Positions 60,648 through 64,000 of a stretch of DNA of 64,000 bases are shown here, one piece after another. Below the pieces are notes generated by a model. It did not search any database. It had not been told where the DNA came from and saw only the letters and a list, made by a program, of their open reading frames with translations. The DNA comes from Minwuia thermotolerans (GTDB taxonomy: Bacteria; Pseudomonadota; Alphaproteobacteria; Minwuiales; Minwuiaceae): the NCBI RefSeq assembly GCF_002924445.1, contig NZ_PIGG01000026.1:248001-312000 (forward strand), written 5' to 3'. Within the stretch, counting starts at the first letter, position 1; each line of letters opens with the position of its first letter. The translations under genes and the position numbers were made by a program.

Positions 60648-61706
60648 ATGAAGATCGACGGGGCGCTGTTTCCGGGGGTGGACGATCTGAGACTCTATGA
60701 CGGCAATCTGGCGATCGTGCCGGAGCGGATCAGGCTGCTGGAGGAGATGGGCTTCGACGGCGCCTTCACGCTGGAAACCAATGTCGATCCCTTCTTCAAC
60801 CTGCTGCTGGCGGCCGAGCATTCCAGCCGGATCGAGCTGATCACCGGCGTCGCCATCGCCTTCGCCCGCTCGCCCATGATCACGGCGCTGCAGAGCTGGA
60901 ACCTGCAGGAATATTCCGGGGGCCGCTTCATCCTCGGCATCGGCTCCCAGGTCCGCGCCCATGTGGAGAAGCGCTTCTCCATGCCCTGGCACGGTCCGGC
61001 GAAGCAGATGCGCGAATACGTGCTGGCGCTGCGCGCCATCTGGGACCACTGGCAGAACGGCACGAAGCTGAATTTCCGCGGCGAGTTCTACACCCACGCG
61101 GTCACCAACCCGGTCTTCACGCCGGCGCCGCTGGACGGGCCGCCGCCGAAGATTCACGTCGGCGGGCTGGGCCCGCGCATGGTGGAGATGGCCGGGGAGG
61201 TCGCCGACGGCCTGTTCGCCCATCCGTTCATCACGCCGAAGTTCCTGCACGAGGTGCAGGTGCCGGCGCTGGAGCGCGGCCTGGCGAAGAGCGGCCGGAG
61301 CCTCGCGGATTTCGACATGCCGGCGATGATCATCACCATCACCGGCCGCAATGACGAGGCGATCGAGCGGGCCGAGGCCAATGTCCGCCGCCTGCTCGCC
61401 TTCTACGGCTCGACGCCGAACTATCACAGCGTGCTGGAAGCCCATGGCTGGAACGACCTGGGGCCGATCCTGAACCGCATGTCCAAGGAAGGGCGCTGGG
61501 CGGAGATGCCCGCCGAACTGCCCGACGAGATGGTGGAGCAGTTCTGCGTCAAGGGCCGGCCGTCGGAGATTCCGAAGCTGATCGAGCAACGCGCGGCGGG
61601 CCTGGTCGACCGCCTCACTCTCTACGCCCCCTACGCCTCCGAGCCCGAGCTCTGGGGCGACATCGTCGCGGGCGTCAAGGCGCTACCCGGCAAGAAGGTG
61701 GCCTGA
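60648..61706 (+). CDS. LLM-class oxidoreductase (TIGR03617-like)
   Basis: 352 residues. SQVRAHVEKRFSMPWHGPAK and FYGSTPNYHSVLEAHG align directly with the LLM protein at 41507, so the two are paralogues of the TIGR03617 type. A GGGGAGG site precedes the ATG. It is 31 bases after the P450 gene and probably cotranscribed, suggesting that it acts on the P450 product or a shared pathway. The cofactor (FMN or F420) is not determinable here. Confidence 0.83.
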   Translation: MKIDGALFPGVDDLRLYDGNLAIVPERIRLLEEMGFDGAFTLETNVDPFFNLLLAAEHSSRIELITGVAIAFARSPMITALQSWNLQEYSGGRFILGIGSQVRAHVEKRFSMPWHGPAKQMREYVLALRAIWDHWQNGTKLNFRGEFYTHAVTNPVFTPAPLDGPPPKIHVGGLGPRMVEMAGEVADGLFAHPFITPKFLHEVQVPALERGLAKSGRSLADFDMPAMIITITGRNDEAIERAEANVRRLLAFYGSTPNYHSVLEAHGWNDLGPILNRMSKEGRWAEMPAELPDEMVEQFCVKGRPSEIPKLIEQRAAGLVDRLTLYAPYASEPELWGDIVAGVKALPGKKVA

Positions 61707-61806
61707 GAGGCGCAGGGCGGTTCGGTGGCCGCCGGACCTGGCGGCACGGGGGCCGTCGGCGGTGGCCCGAGCGGTGGAATCGTAACACGGAGTGATGCAA
61801 TCACAG

Positions 61807-61877
61807 GCGTCCTGGGGCTTGACCCCAGGACCCAGTTCGTCGGTGCGCTGGGCCCTTGGATCAAGTCCAAGGGCGAC
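61807..61877. repeat. Dispersed palindromic repeat family B, copy 2
   Basis: Two perfect stems: GTCCTGGGG-cttga-CCCCAGGAC (61809-61831) and CCCTTGGA-tcaag-TCCAAGGG (61853-61873), separated by a GGACCCAG-type spacer. It lies between convergent genes in a 203-base gap and could serve as a bidirectional terminator. Confidence 0.8.
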
Positions 61878-61909
61878 AAGAGGAGATGGGTAGTCGCTGA
61901 CGGCAGAGC

Positions 61910-63211
<1,302 letters not shown>

Positions 63212-63238
63212 GTCTGTCCTGTCCTTGTCCCGATAGGC

Positions 63239-63310
63239 GGCGTCCCCGGGCGTGACCCGGGGACCCAGCCTTTCGGTTTGCTGGGCCCTCGGATCGGGTC
63301 CGAGGGCGCC
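63239..63310. repeat. Dispersed palindromic repeat family B, copy 3
   Basis: Two perfect stems: GTCCCCGGG-cgtga-CCCGGGGAC (63242-63264) and CCCTCGGA-tcggg-TCCGAGGG (63286-63306), with ACCCAG between. Arm sequences differ from the other copies but pair within each copy, so the structure is conserved. Confidence 0.8.
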
Positions 63311-63342
63311 GTCAGCTTTCTTCAGCTAGCCGCGGAGATCGG

Positions 63343-64000
63343 TCAGATATCCGCGTAGCAGTGCGTTTCCGCCTTGCCGCCCGGATGGGTGACGGCGCCT
63401 AGATGGGCCGGGCCCACGGTCTGGGCGTATTTCCAGATCGCGCCGGACTGGTAGTCGGTCTCGCGGGGCGTCCATTCCTTGCGCCGGGCTTCGAGCTCCG
63501 CGTCGGTCAGGTCGACGTGCAGCGTGCCGGCGTCGGCGTCGATGTGGATCATGTCGCCGTCCTGCAGCAGCCCGATCGGGCCGCCGACCGCCGCTTCCGG
63601 GCCCACATGGCCGATGCAGAAGCCGCGCGTGCCGCCGGAGAAGCGCCCGTCGGTGATCAGCGCGATCTTGTCGGAGATGCCCTGGCCGTAGAGGGCGGCG
63701 GTGGTCGCCAGCATCTCGCGCATGCCGGGGCCGCCCTTCGGCCCCTCGTAGCGGATGACGAGGACGTCGCCTTCCTTGTACTCACGGCGCTCGACGGCGG
63801 CGAAGCAGTCCTCCTCGCAGTCGAAGACCCGCGCCGGGCCCGAGTGCTGCATGCGGCCCAGGCCCGCCACCTTCACGATGGCGCCGTCGGGGGCGAGATT
63901 GCCCTTCAGCCCCACCACGCCGCCGGTCGGCGTCAGCGGGTTGGCGACGTGGTAGATGACGTCCTGGTCCTCGGGGAAGACCACGTCCTTGACGTTCTCC
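63343..64000 (-). CDS. ilvD: Dihydroxy-acid dehydratase, C-terminal part (cut by window edge)
   Basis: About 219 codons are visible; the gene continues beyond the right edge. The segments [40 protein letters not shown] and [20 protein letters not shown] are the strongly conserved C-terminal motifs of IlvD. The enzyme dehydrates dihydroxy acids in valine, leucine and isoleucine synthesis. It is a different branch from the pentonate-type dehydratase at 22181. Confidence 0.88.
   Translation of the reverse strand, partial: ENVKDVVFPEDQDVIYHVANPLTPTGGVVGLKGNLAPDGAIVKVAGLGRMQHSGPARVFDCEEDCFAAVERREYKEGDVLVIRYEGPKGGPGMREMLATTAALYGQGISDKIALITDGRFSGGTRGFCIGHVGPEAAVGGPIGLLQDGDMIHIDADAGTLHVDLTDAELEARRKEWTPRETDYQSGAIWKYAQTVGPAHLGAVTHPGGKAETHCYADI

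Overview
This 64 kb window is GC-rich, almost fully coding chromosomal DNA. It most likely comes from an alphaproteobacterium outside the best-known model genera; a Rhodospirillales-like or related marine/soil lineage would fit, but the exact order is an inference. The evidence is gene content and order: pgeF - prs - rplY(L25) - pth - ychF; rodZ-like - ispG - hisS - prfA - prmC - DUF4167; htpX - rsmB - rpe - heparinase-like - purH; a ChpT histidine phosphotransferase; and a SdhAF4 (DUF1674) gene. I see no rRNA, tRNA, CRISPR array, insertion sequence, prophage or plasmid function. No gene-free stretch exceeds 300 bases; the longest are about 235 bases (14723-14956) and 227 bases (21651-21877).

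Layout. 1-7041 (+): MidA-like end, pgeF, a metal-ligand-less M24 protein, a lipoprotein, prs, L25, pth, ychF, MaoC-like. 7048-10884 (-): a compact MarR / HlyD / MFS efflux operon ending in DUF2848, with a palindromic operator on the marR start codon. 11092-12456 (+): an MBL-fold/double-rhodanese sulfur protein. 12481-21650 (-): chpT, an aldehyde dehydrogenase, DUF4167, prmC, prfA, hisS, ispG and a RodZ-like gene. 21878-32922: an accessory catabolic region with a pentonate-type dehydratase, three LLM flavin oxidoreductases, two SDRs, VOC, BenE, DUF1848 and DUF1244. 32982-38451 (-): a carboxylate-amine ligase/N-formylglutamate amidohydrolase pair, then an iorAB-type molybdenum hydroxylase under a TetR regulator whose likely operator occurs twice. 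38575-45637 (+): DMT permease, acyl-CoA carboxylase beta subunit, another LLM enzyme, succinate-semialdehyde dehydrogenase, glutathione reductase. 45817-56285 (-): methyltransferase, crotonase/MaoC/CoA-transferase operon, DMT permease, purH, heparinase-like, rpe, rsmB, htpX. 56368-61706 (+): SdhAF4, lolA, PuuD-like, then CoA-transferase / CYP153-like P450 / LLM. 61910-64000 (-): 3-hydroxyacyl-CoA dehydrogenase and the end of ilvD.

How the genes work together. Two layers are interleaved: conserved housekeeping blocks (translation, isoprenoid precursors, purines, envelope) and an unusually dense set of oxidoreductases and CoA-dependent enzymes (five LLM flavin enzymes, a P450, a molybdenum hydroxylase, two CoA-transferases, two MaoC proteins, a crotonase, an acyl-CoA carboxylase subunit, a hydroxyacyl-CoA dehydrogenase, two aldehyde dehydrogenases). 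This points to an organism that degrades hydrophobic or cyclic organic compounds by hydroxylation, CoA activation and beta-oxidation. Substrates cannot be read from sequence.

Non-coding structure: two families of dispersed two- or three-hairpin repeats sit just 3' of genes, and there are clear palindromic operators for the MarR and TetR genes. I did not find one convincing entirely new system. The best leads are the CoA-transferase/P450/LLM operon, the TetR-iorAB circuit, the degenerate MBL-rhodanese protein and the LLM-SDR cluster.
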